NCBI GenBank assembly: GCA_013397115.1
Contig: VWZW01004142.1
Location: forward strand, 62,319 to 126,318
Reading direction: 5' to 3'
Origin: Edolisoma coerulescens
Taxonomy: Eukaryota; Chordata; Aves; Passeriformes; Campephagidae
Length of the DNA: 64,000 nt
Part shown: in pieces, positions 1 to 13,600 of the stretch
Layout: each line of letters begins with the position of its first letter
Position numbering within the stretch: the first letter of the stretch is position 1
Program-made: the position numbers and the translations under genes
Notes under the pieces: model-generated
Database searches by the model: none
What the model was told of the DNA's origin: nothing
What the model saw: only the letters and a program-made list of their open reading frames with translations

Positions 1-1607
1 TGCAGCATTATAAAACTTTTGCTCCATGATCTAAGCATTTTTTTTAGGATATTACATGCAGTCTTGCAAATGGATCATCCCTAAATCTCATATTAAAATT
101 AAGATATTGCATTCCTGCATAGAAACACTTTATTTCTTTAATTGTAAAATGCTGTAAAAGAAGCTGTACAGAAGATATATTGTTACTGTACATTTATGTA
201 CATTAGCAGTTAAATATTGTCTGTGAGTAATTGTCCTAATTAAAATGTTGAACAGAAGATTCTATGTCTTCAGTTTTACATTGCGTGTTGTTTCTCTTTG
301 ATGGTCCATAAGCCAGGAATGCAGGTTTGGATAATGGTTGCCATTACAGATCTAGTGTGTCTAAATCCAAATCCAGAGTGACACATTTAGTATTCCTGTT
401 TGTTTAAGAATCTTATCTGAACTACCAAATCTCATTTTGCCTGGAAAATAAAAACTAAAAGAATAGATAAAATAAAACCACAAGGTATAAAGCTCCTGTA
501 CATGTTTCACGTTTGCATCCTATTTTATAAGCAGTTCTAGTAAATGTTTTTACGGGATGTTTTGAACTCAGGGCTTCACTTAAATTCCTTACTTTAAAGA
601 TACATTTTAAACAAAATTTACAGCTCATGTAAATTTAATAGAGATTATTTTTAATGCATTGTCAACTTTTAAAATACTCAATTTTGGCAAGACAATAAAG
701 TTGAATGACCAAAGCAACAATACATATCTTCACTGAGTTTTACACTTTAAAGGCCGTTTTTTTGGTTTGATTTTGTTTTGGCTGTAATATAAGTGCTTTC
801 AAAGTGGCATACCACAGGCTAACTTTCTGAAAATGTCCTATGTGTGTATAATACCTAATGCATTGAAAGTTGAAATACGTTTTCACAGTGTCTTTGTTTC
901 AATGAAAAGAAAAATCCTTCAGTATTTCTTGAAGAACATTAATATTTATTTACACACATAACCATAAGCAGTGAGTATTTTCACCCCTACTCTTTAACTA
1001 TTTCAAAGTAAGTGTCTCAGTATTCAGTGTTATTTTTTCTTTAGTACCTATTTCTGTAAAATTCAGCAATTACATCTTCTGTTGGAGTATTTGTAGCGTG
1101 ACTTATTCTTCATTTTGATCAAAAACCTCAAAGTCTTTTCAAAAAAATAATACATATGTAGGTTATTACTTAAAATATTTGCTGGTGCTGCACACTTAAA
1201 CTGTTCCACCTTGATTTAGACTGACTGTGTGAGATGCTAAACATTTCCTGTAGCCTCTATCGTCTCCAAACTCATTTTTGGGTGTCAGTGAAGCTGATGA
1301 AAAATTCAGCTCCCTTTTGTACCTAGAACTCTAACTCTGAGATTCCAGCACTCTTCAGGGTAAAGCACTTCCTGAGCTCAAGGACACTACAAAAAGCAGC
1401 CCAAAATACACTGTTTGGATAGGGAGTTATAGAAACAGAGATACCTAATCTTTCCCATTCCTATAGCTTAAATAACTTTTTTGTCTGGATACAGTTAGAT
1501 TTTTTTCCCCTACTGAGCGCTTTAAAATTTCCAACATAACTCATTCTGCTAACAATACAAAAAGCTTTAGGGTATTTCTTAATCAAAGGCATTTTTTTCA
1601 TCTACAG
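1..1607 (+). other. ANKIB1: ANKIB1 intron, 3' part
   Basis: This is AT-rich sequence with no coding signal that I can place. It ends in a pyrimidine tract and TCTACAG, the acceptor of the RING1 exon. The preceding ANKIB1 exon, expected to be the linker after the ankyrin repeats, lies outside the window. Confidence 0.8.
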
Positions 1608-1696
1608 TGTGACATTTGCATGTGTAATATTTCTGTGTTTGAAGACCCAGTGGATATGCCTTGTGGACATGACTTCTGCAGAGCATGCTGGGAGGC
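1608..1696 (+). CDS. ANKIB1: ANKIB1 exon: RING1, first half
   Basis: Flanked by TCTACAG and GTGAGT. It encodes the first zinc ligands of RING1 (CDICMC, then [13 protein letters not shown]). It starts in phase 0 and ends with two bases of an Ala codon. Confidence 0.96.
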
Positions 1697-4600
1697 GTGA
1701 GTATATGTATTTTTCTATCATTTCAGAAACTTTCATACTTGCCATTTTGAAGAGGACAGAGACCATAAACAGCTAATGTTAAAGTACTGTTTGGGTTTCA
1801 AAGAGTTGCTGGTTTGCACCTATCAAATATTCTAGTTGTCACTCAAACAACTGTTACCAACTGGTTTAGGCTTATGTAATGTTTGTTTTGGTTCTGACTC
1901 AGCAAAACTACTAAGCAAATGTTTTAAGCTTATGTGTAAATAGATAAGCCTACTCTTGATTTGTTCTGTGTGCGTGTGGTGGTAGCAGCATTGGGGTTTA
2001 CACTTTCTAAATCAAGCACATGTTTAATTCCATCTCTGTGTTCAGCACACTAAACTTAGGCATTGTGAATCCATTTCCAATTAGAAAAGCAATTAAAATG
2101 CTTTCATTATGTTGAGGGTTAATAACTGAGGGGTAGATTTCACTCAGAAGTCCTATTAGTCTAATGCACTTGTTACTGCATAGGTCAGAGTAGTCACACT
2201 AGTGAAAATCTCAGACGTGGATAATTATGGTAGTATAAATATTAATCATATTTCCCAGGAATAATTATATCTGTATGCAGTGCTTTGTATTCATTTGTGT
2301 CCCCATTCAGGAGATTGTACTACTTGATCTGTACCCCTGTAGTGTCTTGTTATGGCATCATTTCAGCAGTTATTCCTACTGCAGATCAGCCCCATTTGTA
2401 TGAACTCATTGGCCGGGTGCTAAGTAAGAGGTTTTTTTCCACATGAACTTTCCAAAGGCCGTTGTTTTCAGCGGCAAGAAAATTGTTAGTCCTGCTTCTC
2501 TTGCCTTGCAAATCCCTGGGCAGGATTTAGGGGTTACCAAGGGATCGCTGGTTTGACGTGGTGCTTCCAATTTGGCTGCTGGACTGTGTGTCCTTTGTGC
2601 AGGACACAGGGTCCTGCTCAGAGCCACAGTTCAGTAGCAGGCGATTGTGCGGGCACACCTAGGGTGGAATTCATCTTTCTGAGCCAGTCATTTCTAAGTC
2701 ACTTGGGAGCATAGCCAGGACTGAGTTATCCAACTCTTAAGATATAAATCTAAGATGGGATGAATTGACAAGTATCTCTACCTTAACTGTTAAAGGATCT
2801 CAGGACCTTAGAATAACTGCCTGTCCTTTAAATGATTAAAGTTAGAATGGAATCATCCTTGATGTCAGATTATTAAGTCTGTTACAGCTTTGAAACGAAA
2901 CAACTGTTAAAGTCCAGCTTTCAGCAGATTTTTGAGCTTGTTCTGTCTTGCATTCTGGTGGTCAGGGACTAAAAAGGTCACCATTTAGACATTTGTGTCC
3001 AAGAGCAGACCTGGTTTTATTAGCCCAGTTGTAGAAATTATTGTATATTAAATTAATTATTTCCTGGATTAACTACATGTTCTGTTTCTGATTTAAGGTA
3101 GAAGTAATGCTCAGTTTAATTAAACATTGCAGAGCTGTCTGATAAATGGCAAGGATGGAAACCACAAACATAGGGCTAAATATTGCTGATGATGCTCACA
3201 TTTGAACCACGACAGTGTTCTTTTTTTTTAATTATGCTGTTCATCAAATTTGTAGCTCTTTTGAGCAGAAAGAGATAGTTCTTATTCTCTGTTTAAAAAG
3301 TGATCATTGTGAATATCTGTGAACATAGTGTAAAGTACTCAACTTTCTACTTTTTATTCACAAATACTGACTGGCAAAATTCTGGCAGATTTTTGAATCT
3401 GAAAATTCAGGAGGGTGAAGCTCACAACATTTTTTGCCCAGCATATGATTGTTTCCAGCTTGTGCCTGTGGACATCATAGAAAGTGTGGTTTCCAAGGAG
3501 ATGGACAAGAGATACCTTCAATTTGACATTAAGGTAAATTATCAAACTGTTCTTGTACTCTTGAACTCTTATTTCATTTTATAAAAAGTAACTAAAAGCT
3601 TCTGTATGAAATGCTGCAGTATATCTGTAACTTTCCAAGTAGAAATTCATAAAAATATGTACAAATAAGTATTGGCTCTTATATAGCATAATATCAATGT
3701 TTCCTGTACCACAGAGAAAAAAAGAGAATATTTTATATATTCCTTAAGCAGAAATGCCATATTTCCATAGTATGTCACCTAATGCAGTATTAATAAAATC
3801 ATTTGATCGAACTTATTTTTGTAACAGGTGATATGAAGGTTGTAATCAGTCAGAGTTGTTTGTGTTTGCCATCTGAAATTTTAAAAGTTTTCAGATTATT
3901 TTTACTGCATTTGGAAATAGTACCTTTGTCCTTTTAAAAAAAATTACTAGTACAATGCCTGATATGATTGTTATATATGGGAAGAGGAGTAGGAAAGGCT
4001 TGATTTGGTTTTCCTGGGTTTTTTAATGTATTTGTTTTCATCACTGCAATTTGTTTTTAAAAGCACTCTTTTAATTCAGTTTTCTTCTTTTATACTAATG
4101 TAGTAATGCACTAGTCTTTGAGAAATGTGCCACATTATCAGTGGTGGCAGGGCAGAAGTAGAGAATATCTTTTCATTTACAGTACAATGCTTTCTCTGCA
4201 ACAGGTCTCTTTAATACACAGTAAGATGCAAATTAAATTACCAGATCTGACTCATCTTTAGCATCTTTTATTTCAAGTGACTGGTGATCAGCATAGGTTT
4301 TAAGCAAAGTAGTGGAAGTTCCTTTTTTATCCTTGTTTATTAGATACAATTTTTACAAAAGAAGGCCTGTTAAATTAACCAAAAAAGATGGGAAATAAAT
4401 TACTGAGTTAGTCTAGTTCTGATTTCTGGTTTTACTGTGGGATTTTTGTTTAATCAGTAAGGTTTTCATTCTTTCCAACTGAAAGAATCTGTTCTGTTAA
4501 TAAGTGTATTTCCAGTGCATATATAGTAGAAGTTCACTGTAAGCCACATCACAAAGGAATTAACTTGCAGAGATTGAACATTTTGTTTGGAATGTAAATA

Positions 4601-7600
4601 ATTTCATTCTTAGTATAAGTTTGAAGTACTGTTGTTACTAGAAAAAAAAAGTGGAGGACATTAAATTATTCCCTTTCCATAACTGTATTTAAAAGTCTGT
4701 CCTTGTAGCTACAAGACTGTCCTTATAGTTTTTGGCTTTGTTCCTTCAAAGGAAGATTGTGAATACAGATTGTTTTATATCAAGGATGAAACCTGATCTT
4801 ATGTGGTAAAATATTTTTCTTTTTTTCTTTTTTTCCCCACAGGCCTTTGTTGAAAATAATCCTGCTATTAAATGGTGTCCTATACCTGGCTGTGAAAGAG
4901 CAGTAAGGCTAACAAGACAAGGGTCAAATTCAACAGGATCAGATACACTTAGCTTCCCTATGCTAAAAGCCCCTGCAGTAGATTGTGGAAAAGGACATCT
5001 TTTCTGCTGGTTAGTACTGGAAACTTACCTGCATCTACATAAACTCACAGTCACTGCTATTCCAGGGACTAATTAAAAAGTCCCACTTGGCACCAGGAGT
5101 GCAACAGAAATTAGTATGGAATGGTGTATGACTGGACTATCCTCTATCCACGTACTAAATAATCTCATGTGCACAAATACTGTAGTATTTTGGGGCACTG
5201 CAAAGATTTATAATACACTAGTCAGTTTTGGCTCTGTTAGGTGCAAAACAACAGCATGGAGTGTTGTGATGTTCTGTTCTGAGGGTGGAAGGAGTGGGAT
5301 ATTGAAACAGGGATTTTTGTGTCTGGATAGTTGTATAATCGAAACATGGCACATTCTCAGTTGTACTGCAGAAAACGAGCAGTGTTTAGCTCTTTCTGAT
5401 TTTCCTAGAATCACATCAAAGAAGCTGGAGTTTAAATGGGACCAGGAAGGACCATTTCCTTCACACATAGCTATTCTGTTTGCAGGATCACTCCAATCTT
5501 TGTTTCACTTGAGGTTCAGCACTTTTTCTTTCTGTTATCTTCTACTGAGTTGTAAGATGAATACAAGCTCAAGAAGGAGTAAAAAGCCAGATATTTTTTA
5601 AAACATCCCTCAGATTGCCAATCTTCAGCACTTCCTAGAAAAAGACATAACAGCATCAACAAAAGTAAAAAAGATCTGGCATATTTTTCTTTGGTATTGT
5701 CAGACTGACAATTTATGACTGTTGTAGTGGGACATCCTTATGTTCTTGGAAAATGAAAAAGGGTCAGCCAAAGTATAGACATTCAGACAAGCTCAGTAAT
5801 TCTTCTTTTCATTTTTCAATTGAAACCATGATAAAAGGACATCCTAAATAATCTGCTTGATTCCAAATATCATCATTCTTAATGAAAGATGCTTCTGATT
5901 TTAGTTCTTTCCCCATATGAATGAAAAGAAGGGAAAAAAAAAAGAAAACAGACCTAATGAAACAACCACAAAAGTCAGAAAACAGGACTTCTTGGAACGA
6001 GGTTATTTACAATGGATGGAGAACTCAGAAATAAACAAGTCCCATGGAAACAAACCAGAAAATGTTTTCTACCAGTGAACATACAACAAAATTTGGTACT
6101 ATTCCACAAGAGGGTACCATCCTTTCATCCTTGCTTCTGATGATAGACAGAGAATCAATTTTTCCATTAACCTGAAGGAACCTGAGACCACTTCAGTGTC
6201 ATATTGACATGGACCTTCAGACAATGGCAGCTTCTGCTTCCTTTACGTGTACTGAATGTACTAGCTCCCCAGAATGTTCTCCCAGGATGAAAATGTCCTC
6301 TGAGTAACTAATTTTTAGGAGAAATGGGGTTTTTATGTTTCCCGATAATATTTCTGTGTATTCTTTTTACATTAATGCTTTCAAATACTGTGCAAGCAAA
6401 TACAGTTAAGGTCTTGAAAAATACCTCGTTAGCAACAAAATGTCCAAGAAGGCCTTTCCAAAGCCTCTTTTTTCATCCCCACAAAAGCAAATGAAGTGTT
6501 TCAGCAATGGCAAGAAAGTTCTGCTAGCAACCAAAGCATCCTGCTGTGCCTCAAATCAGAACCATTTGCTAAGGACACCTTAGTAGTCTTAGAGCAGAAA
6601 AACTCTGTGCATGAATGAGTTCCTCTGGAGAAAAAGTATATTCTCAGTTCAGAGGGTTTTCATCATGTGTGTGTTTAAAGGGAGCTGGCTTTGTCTCTTT
6701 AAATTTCAATCAGCACATCCACAGTCCCATATTTCTGTCAGTTCTGCAAGTTTTACCTTGGTAAAAGACATTGTAATAGCAATTGATACTGCATTTAGTA
6801 AGAGATTCTTCAGAATTTATGTATTAGAAAACCATCCCCTAGATAATCACTTACTTTTTTTCAGATCTATAGCCTTCCTGCTCACAAAAGCAAGAAAATT
6901 CTCTTGAGTCTATTGAGCAATTTCTTTTTTTTCTTTTTAATGTAGGAGTAGGAATGTTCCTCTTCAATACAGAGTTCCCTAGAATTTACTAGGTTTTCAT
7001 TACCCACCACTCACAGCATCTTCAACAAAATGTAATCGATTGTGGCAAATACAAAATTCTATTCCCTTTCAGAAGAAGCATTCTGAATTATTTGAATGTA
7101 TTATACATTAAAACTGTGCAGAAATCCTACATCAGTTTATTATCAGATCCATTCAACATATTAGAACCCCCTTCATGCAGTTTCAGAAGCACGAGGAATT
7201 GTAGCAAGCAGACATTTCTGGAAAATAGTCTTAGCAGGCAGTGCACACTTAGTTTTGTACCATCAGTCCTCACTCCTTTCATCCTAGATATGGACAAGGA
7301 GCAGAGTCTTGTTCTGGAGGAGCAACAACTCTTCAGGTGCACTTGGGAAGCCAGTTACAAGTTGCAACAGTGTTTTGCTGGTTTGATTCAAAATATATTA
7401 TCATGAGAGGGAAAAAATCCAGAACTACATTCTTCTTTGATGATGTTTTTAGCCCTTCCATGAATTTTAACTTGTTGTGTTGAAACTTGCCACAATTTTA
7501 ATAAGTATGTACTGCGCCTTCAAATAAATCATCCTGCTGAGTATTGAGCAAGACGTCTGGGGAGGCTCATGCTGTTAATTGGCACAGCTGCTCAGTGTTA

Positions 7601-10600
7601 GTTCCTTTCATTCACTGCTGTCAGGAAGTCTATCCGAAATACAACTTTTATGAAAACTTTCATGAACAGTAGGCTCAATGCTCTTACTCTAGTAAAACGA
7701 CATCCCAGCATAAAAATCCTTGTTTTGGGGTGGGTTGAGGAAAGAGCTTCTTCCATGAGAAGTTGTTCTTGAACAACTGTTGTGACTATCATATGTAGAT
7801 AGATATAGATATAAAGATTTAGATATAGATATGACTTCACTTAATTAAAAATCCACAAATTTACAAATTTGAAAATATCAAAGACACAAGTCCTTCCTCC
7901 CACTCCCCATAAAAGATTGACTAATCAATCAGCTTTTAACTTAAAATTGAGCTTGTCAATGTTAAATCTTTGCTATTTGCAGTCCTTTCTGGCAACAACA
8001 ACAAAAAAATACATATATATACTGTGAGAGGGTCTTGGCACTCTTTAAGTCAATTATTTAAGTGTCCTACTGTCCCACAGATATGAAAGGTGTTAGCTTT
8101 CAACCAAGGCTGGAATCACCTTATTACAGACCAGTTAGTCATTCCAGTACAGTCTTTCCCAGCTAAGATCTTAAGTCCAAACCAGAGATGCAATTTGCTG
8201 AATTTAAGCTTTTTGTTAGCAGACTAGCTAAGGGAAAAAAGTTCAAAACTATTCCTATAACCTTTTCTTTGTTCCTGAATTGCTGCTTAAAATGTATGGA
8301 CAAGAGCAATCAGAACAGTATTGATGTATCTTCTGAACCTGCACTGCAAGAGAGCAGTTCACCATTGGATCTGCAGCAAACTTGTGTATGCTCTGATGCA
8401 GCTGGTGCCCATCTGAAATTATTTTCTTTGATATGGCAGATGTCTGAGGCTATTTGCTGCCATTCCAGTAGAAAAAAAGGAGTTATTACAAATCCAGAGT
8501 GCATATTGACACATCTACACTGAAGCACCATCTGGAAGCCATAAATCTGCTGCCACTGTGTAGTAGTGATTGCCATCCTCAATCCTTGTAGGAACTTCAG
8601 GGGAAGCTCAAGAGACTCATTACTCCCATGTAAATAAGTTCAAGGCCCCATTTAAGATACTCTGGTGGAAAGAGTAAACATCCATAAATACTTAATGTTG
8701 GTGTTGGAGGGCTTCGAACTTGTTCTAGATCAAAAGCTTGCATCTTTAACTGAATCTAGTTAAAGGTAGATTGTTGCAACTGAACAGATGCAAGCAATTC
8801 TACATAAAATATATTTCTGCTATAGCAAACTACCTACTTTTGGATAAACTCTGTAGTCTGGTTTACCTTTATCACAGAAACTATACTAGCACTTCCATGG
8901 CACTAAAATAGTACCCGGGTATAAGAACAAACTGCAAGCCATCTGATTTATTTCAGATTGTAATTTTAAGAAGCTTCTTTCCTTTCTTGTCTCATTTAAA
9001 TTCTTTATTAATAATGGTCATCTATGCTTGTGAGCAAGTAGTCTAAGTGTATTTTAAAACAATGTTATTTAGCTGGCTTTTGTTTTCCTGACTTAAATAA
9101 ATTTTGAGCATCTTTTTTTTTTTTAGCTTGAACCAATTTTTACTTTAATTCGGAATCTCCAAGTTATAAGTAATTCTGTATACGCCTTCTTTTTCAGGGA
9201 ATGTCTTGGTGAAGCACATGAACCCTGTGACTGCCAGACCTGGAAGGACTGGCTACAGAAAATATCTGAAATGAAACCAGAAGAACGTAAGAGTCATGCA
9301 GGGCCAACAGGGAGGGCACCGGTGTTTTGCTGCCATTTTGATCTTTTGGTTTTAGACAGATTTTTTTTAGCTGCATTAAGTGAATTGGTTGAAAAATAGG
9401 GTAAAAGGGGAAGAAAATGATACCCCTGAATGAGGGGCTGCTTCACGTTTTTAATGCAGCACTATGGTAGACTGTTCTTTGTAAAACATTCCTCCCCATA
9501 AATACGTGTGGTTCAGTCAGAGTATGCAAAACTCCTTCCCTTCCTTTTAAAGCTTTGTTTCATTAATTAGTCCATTTATTCCTGCATATACCTTCACTTA
9601 CCCTGTCCAATTCTGATTTTTAGCCCAGTCTGCTCCCGTGATTGAATAGTGTTCCATGAAGATTTTTATATGCTTTAAAACTAATTCAAGCCAACAGGGG
9701 ATAATAATAGTAAGGTTGAGGGTGAACTGCGAGGGAGTTGTAGGAAATGGCCTAATGATATTTACAATTTACTTTAAAAAATTAATAAAGGGGTTTACAC
9801 AGAAGAGACATTTTCTTAATCAAAGTTAACAAAAAAAGTAAAGATTACAGCAATTTGAATACATACAAACTTATCTTGGTTACCACAGTTTAGAGCCTTT
9901 CCATAGTATGTTATAAATATTTTGGAAAGCATAGAAAATTTTACAAAGAGGCAAAATACACCCTACTTTGTCAAACTATTCCTGTTTTTTTCACGTATGT
10001 ATTTGCCCCGTTATATATTGTAATTGTCATATATACTGTATATAAATTTGTATAAAAACAGATGTGTGGAAATACATAGAAATAAGTGTATTAGTATTAA
10101 ATATATGTGTATAAATTAGAAAATGTAATAATAAAATAGATGTGAGAAATAAATGTAGTGAAAAACTTAGGTATTTTGTCAAGAAACAGGGAAACATGCA
10201 TCATTCCTAATCTGATTCTCACAAAAGATTACACAAGTACAATTTCAACCTCTCTGTTTTTGCATGCTCCATATCCTCCTGTCACCCTCAAAAAGTTGTG
10301 GGAGTGAGTGAGGCCTATGAGGACGCTGCCAACTGCCTGTGGTTACTGACCAACTCCAAACCTTGCGCCAACTGCAAGTCTCCAATCCAGAAGAATGAGG
10401 GCTGCAACCACATGCAGTGTGCAAAGGTAAGAAGGACCCATCACGGGATTTCTTGTGAAATCTAATTCAGGTTTGTATGTCCTGTATATATTTTAGGATC
10501 ACAGAGGTCCAAAACCTCTGAAGTGTCGTGCCTTATAGCTCATGGAACCTGTTGCAAGAATTAGATAATGAGCAAATGGCAGGTTACATGTACTTAGAAA

Positions 10601-13600
10601 ATGTTTGATATTTACTGAAATCTGTTTGGCTGACAGATGTACACTGTAATGACTGAAATTCCATGAACGCCTAAGAATAATTGCCAATACAGTATGAAAC
10701 TCAAGGAAACAGAAATAATTGATGGTTTAATCATCATTAACAATGTAGAAGAGAAAGAACAGTTTTAATTGGCAGATGTAAGGTTTTAAGGAAGGCTTAG
10801 CTCTAATAAAGGTTTTGCCTTACTATATTTTTCTTTTGCATTATTTCTCTAACACAGCAACAAAGCAAGAGAAGTTTAGGTGGAAAACTGTAAACAGGAA
10901 TTCATCAGTAGGAATGAAAAGACAGCAGAGTGATTCCAAAGGAAATTTATTGATGACAGCAGCCAGAAAATTAGTCACAAGTTTGCACTGGGCTACCAAA
11001 ATAGAAAAAATATTTTGGCCATAAGTTCAGTATCATTTGAAAATGCTTTTTCTCTCAAGTTAGTTAAAAGCAGCATATTTAGAAACCTGTTTCTTTACGT
11101 CAGAAATATCTTACATAACTATAACTACTACCTCTTTGAGGAGCATCATTAAAAATAAGAAAGTAGCGAACACTTGACATAGTTGGCCTACAATAAAAGG
11201 CTAACAGATTTAGAAAGTAATTCTCTTTTTTTTTCTGAAACTGTGCGGGTCTCTCTCAATTGCTATGCAGATCCCATTTTCTTTATATTGTCACATATTT
11301 GCTCTCTTTCTGTGATACGAAGTGAAGATTGGGGCTTTTTTTGGTATCATTGGCAGCAGAGAACATTCTCCTACACTTTGATTTATGCCAAGTTTGCTGG
11401 TTTGGGGTTTTTTTGTCTTAAATGATTTTTAAAAGAGCTCATAAATTCCGTACTTCTAAAAACTGTGTAAGGTATGTTTGTTGCAGCTGTTGCCACTGAG
11501 CTCAGTTGAAGAAAGTAGCTTCAGGCTGGAGAAGACTTTGGCCATTAAACACTGATGAATGTAGATAATTTACCATTCTGAGGCACTGGCTGACAACCAG
11601 AATTCTCTTGTCTTTTTTGATGCTTATAGGCAGCTTGAAGTGTCCTTAAAACAGTCTTTTTGTCATGGAGAAATCTCTGCAGACAGCAGCTGCCTCCCCT
11701 CAGCCTGGTGAGGAAGATGAGGAAGGGTGTCCTCAAGATCATTTCAGGGCTTGGACACAAGGAATAGTGGTCACCTCATTTGTCGCTTCCTCTGCTGAAA
11801 TAACAATCCCTGATGGAGCTTCTGCCTTCTTTTGCAGGGAGGTCTGTTCAAGCCCACTACATGATGGGCTGTGGCTGCTTCTTGGCATCTAGTATGTACC
11901 TTGGTGTAGAGGAGGATACTCCTTACCCATAAAACCCTGCTTTCTGTACTTAAGCAGGCATTTTCTTACTGTTTTATGAGCAGAGCTTCTAACGAGGCAA
12001 GGCTTACGCAGTCCTGCTCTCTCACTCCACTATCTATAGTCGTTTTTTAACCTTATGGGTACTTTGATTTCAAGGAACAGAAGGGGGTTCATAGAAAATG
12101 AATTGCTGTAAGCTTCATGAAACTTGGTAGCTGTATGGTGCAGACACTTAATTTGTACTGCCACCAAGAGAGAGGCTGAAAGACCTACCCAGCTGTTACC
12201 TGCTCAGCAATTACCTGTTCTGCTTGGCTCAGACCGTGGCCAGGCAGCAGATGGGATTTTTTAAGCCCAGGTGGTGATGCTACAAGGCTCAGTGATCACA
12301 AAGACACATAAAACAGAGCTCAGGAGTTGATCAGAGAATCATAGAATATGCTGAGTTAGAAAGGATCTGCCAGGATCATCAAGTCCCAACTCCTGGCCCT
12401 GTGCAGGACACCCCAAGAGTCACACCATGTGCCTGAGAGAGTTGTCCAAACACTTCTTGAACTCTGGCAGGTTTGGTGCTGTGAACACTTCCCTGGGAAG
12501 CCTATTCCAGGGCCCAACCACCCTCTGGGTGAACAACATTTCCTGCCTTTGAGGACTCAACAGCTCTTCCCCATTTAGTGTCATCGGCAAACTCAGTATT
12601 TCAAGTGCTGTGTCCAAGTGAAGCTATCGCATAACACGGTTATCCAGCCGTGTGCTGGACATTCTGTCCAGAAGGAGGCTGTCAGAAAGTATCAAAAGTT
12701 TTGCTGAAGTCCAAAAAGATAACATCACCTGGCTTCCCTTGATCAGCTGGGTGGGTTACCCTGTCATAGAGGGGACCCACGTATGACCAGCAGGAACTCC
12801 CCTCATGAAGCTGTGCTGGCTGTGACCAATGACTGCGTTGTCCTCCGGGTGTTTTTCAGTACCTCCCAGAGTAATCTTTTCCCTGATTTTACTGTGCACT
12901 GAAGTGAGCCTGACAGGCTGTAGTTTCCAGGGTTGTCCTTCTTGCCCTTTTGAGAATGATTTTGGGTTTGGGAGGTGGGTAGAAACAGCTGATGTGGTTC
13001 TGAATGTCTAATGAGACTGAGATACTGGGAGGAGGGTCTGGGAACGCTGTGTGAATCTTGGGTTTGAGGAGGCTTTTGGAGATATGAGAGATTAAAAGAT
13101 AAGTATAATGGAGTGGTCAGAATGGAGATAATTTGGGAGAGCTGAGATTATTGCAGTAGGAGCATATATACTTAAATTAATAGGAAGTCAAGCTTCATTA
13201 GTTCAGTTGCTTGTGAAACAGCTTGTTTCATATGATCTTTTGAATATTTTGTAATGATTTTTTTCTTGTAATGAATAGGAATGGTTTGAATAATAGGGAA
13301 ATGATGCAGTGATACACACTTAACACATACAGTTGTTCTCTTACTTCATTCTCACCATTTTTTGTAAGTCAGCAGCTTTTAAAAATGTTTGAAAACAAGA
13401 AGGAACAGCACAATAACAAGAAGAAATACTCTAGTCTGCATTGCTTTTTAGAAGAAAATCAGCACTATTGATTTTTGAGACAAAATTAGCAAAAGTACAA
13501 TGCAAGAATTAGATTTCATTCTTTCCTGTAATATATCTAAGTGATTGTATAAAATAACTACGGACAAACACATCTGGTATGGAGTGGGTATTCCTGGAAA

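Noticed and set aside
5116..5601. A 161-codon plus-strand open frame in an ANKIB1 intron
   Set aside because: No recognisable domain, no splice context, and the opposite strand is also open. Judged a chance frame.
8188..8582. Overlapping open frames on both strands in an ANKIB1 intron
   Set aside because: They overlap each other, with no start context, splice sites or known similarity.
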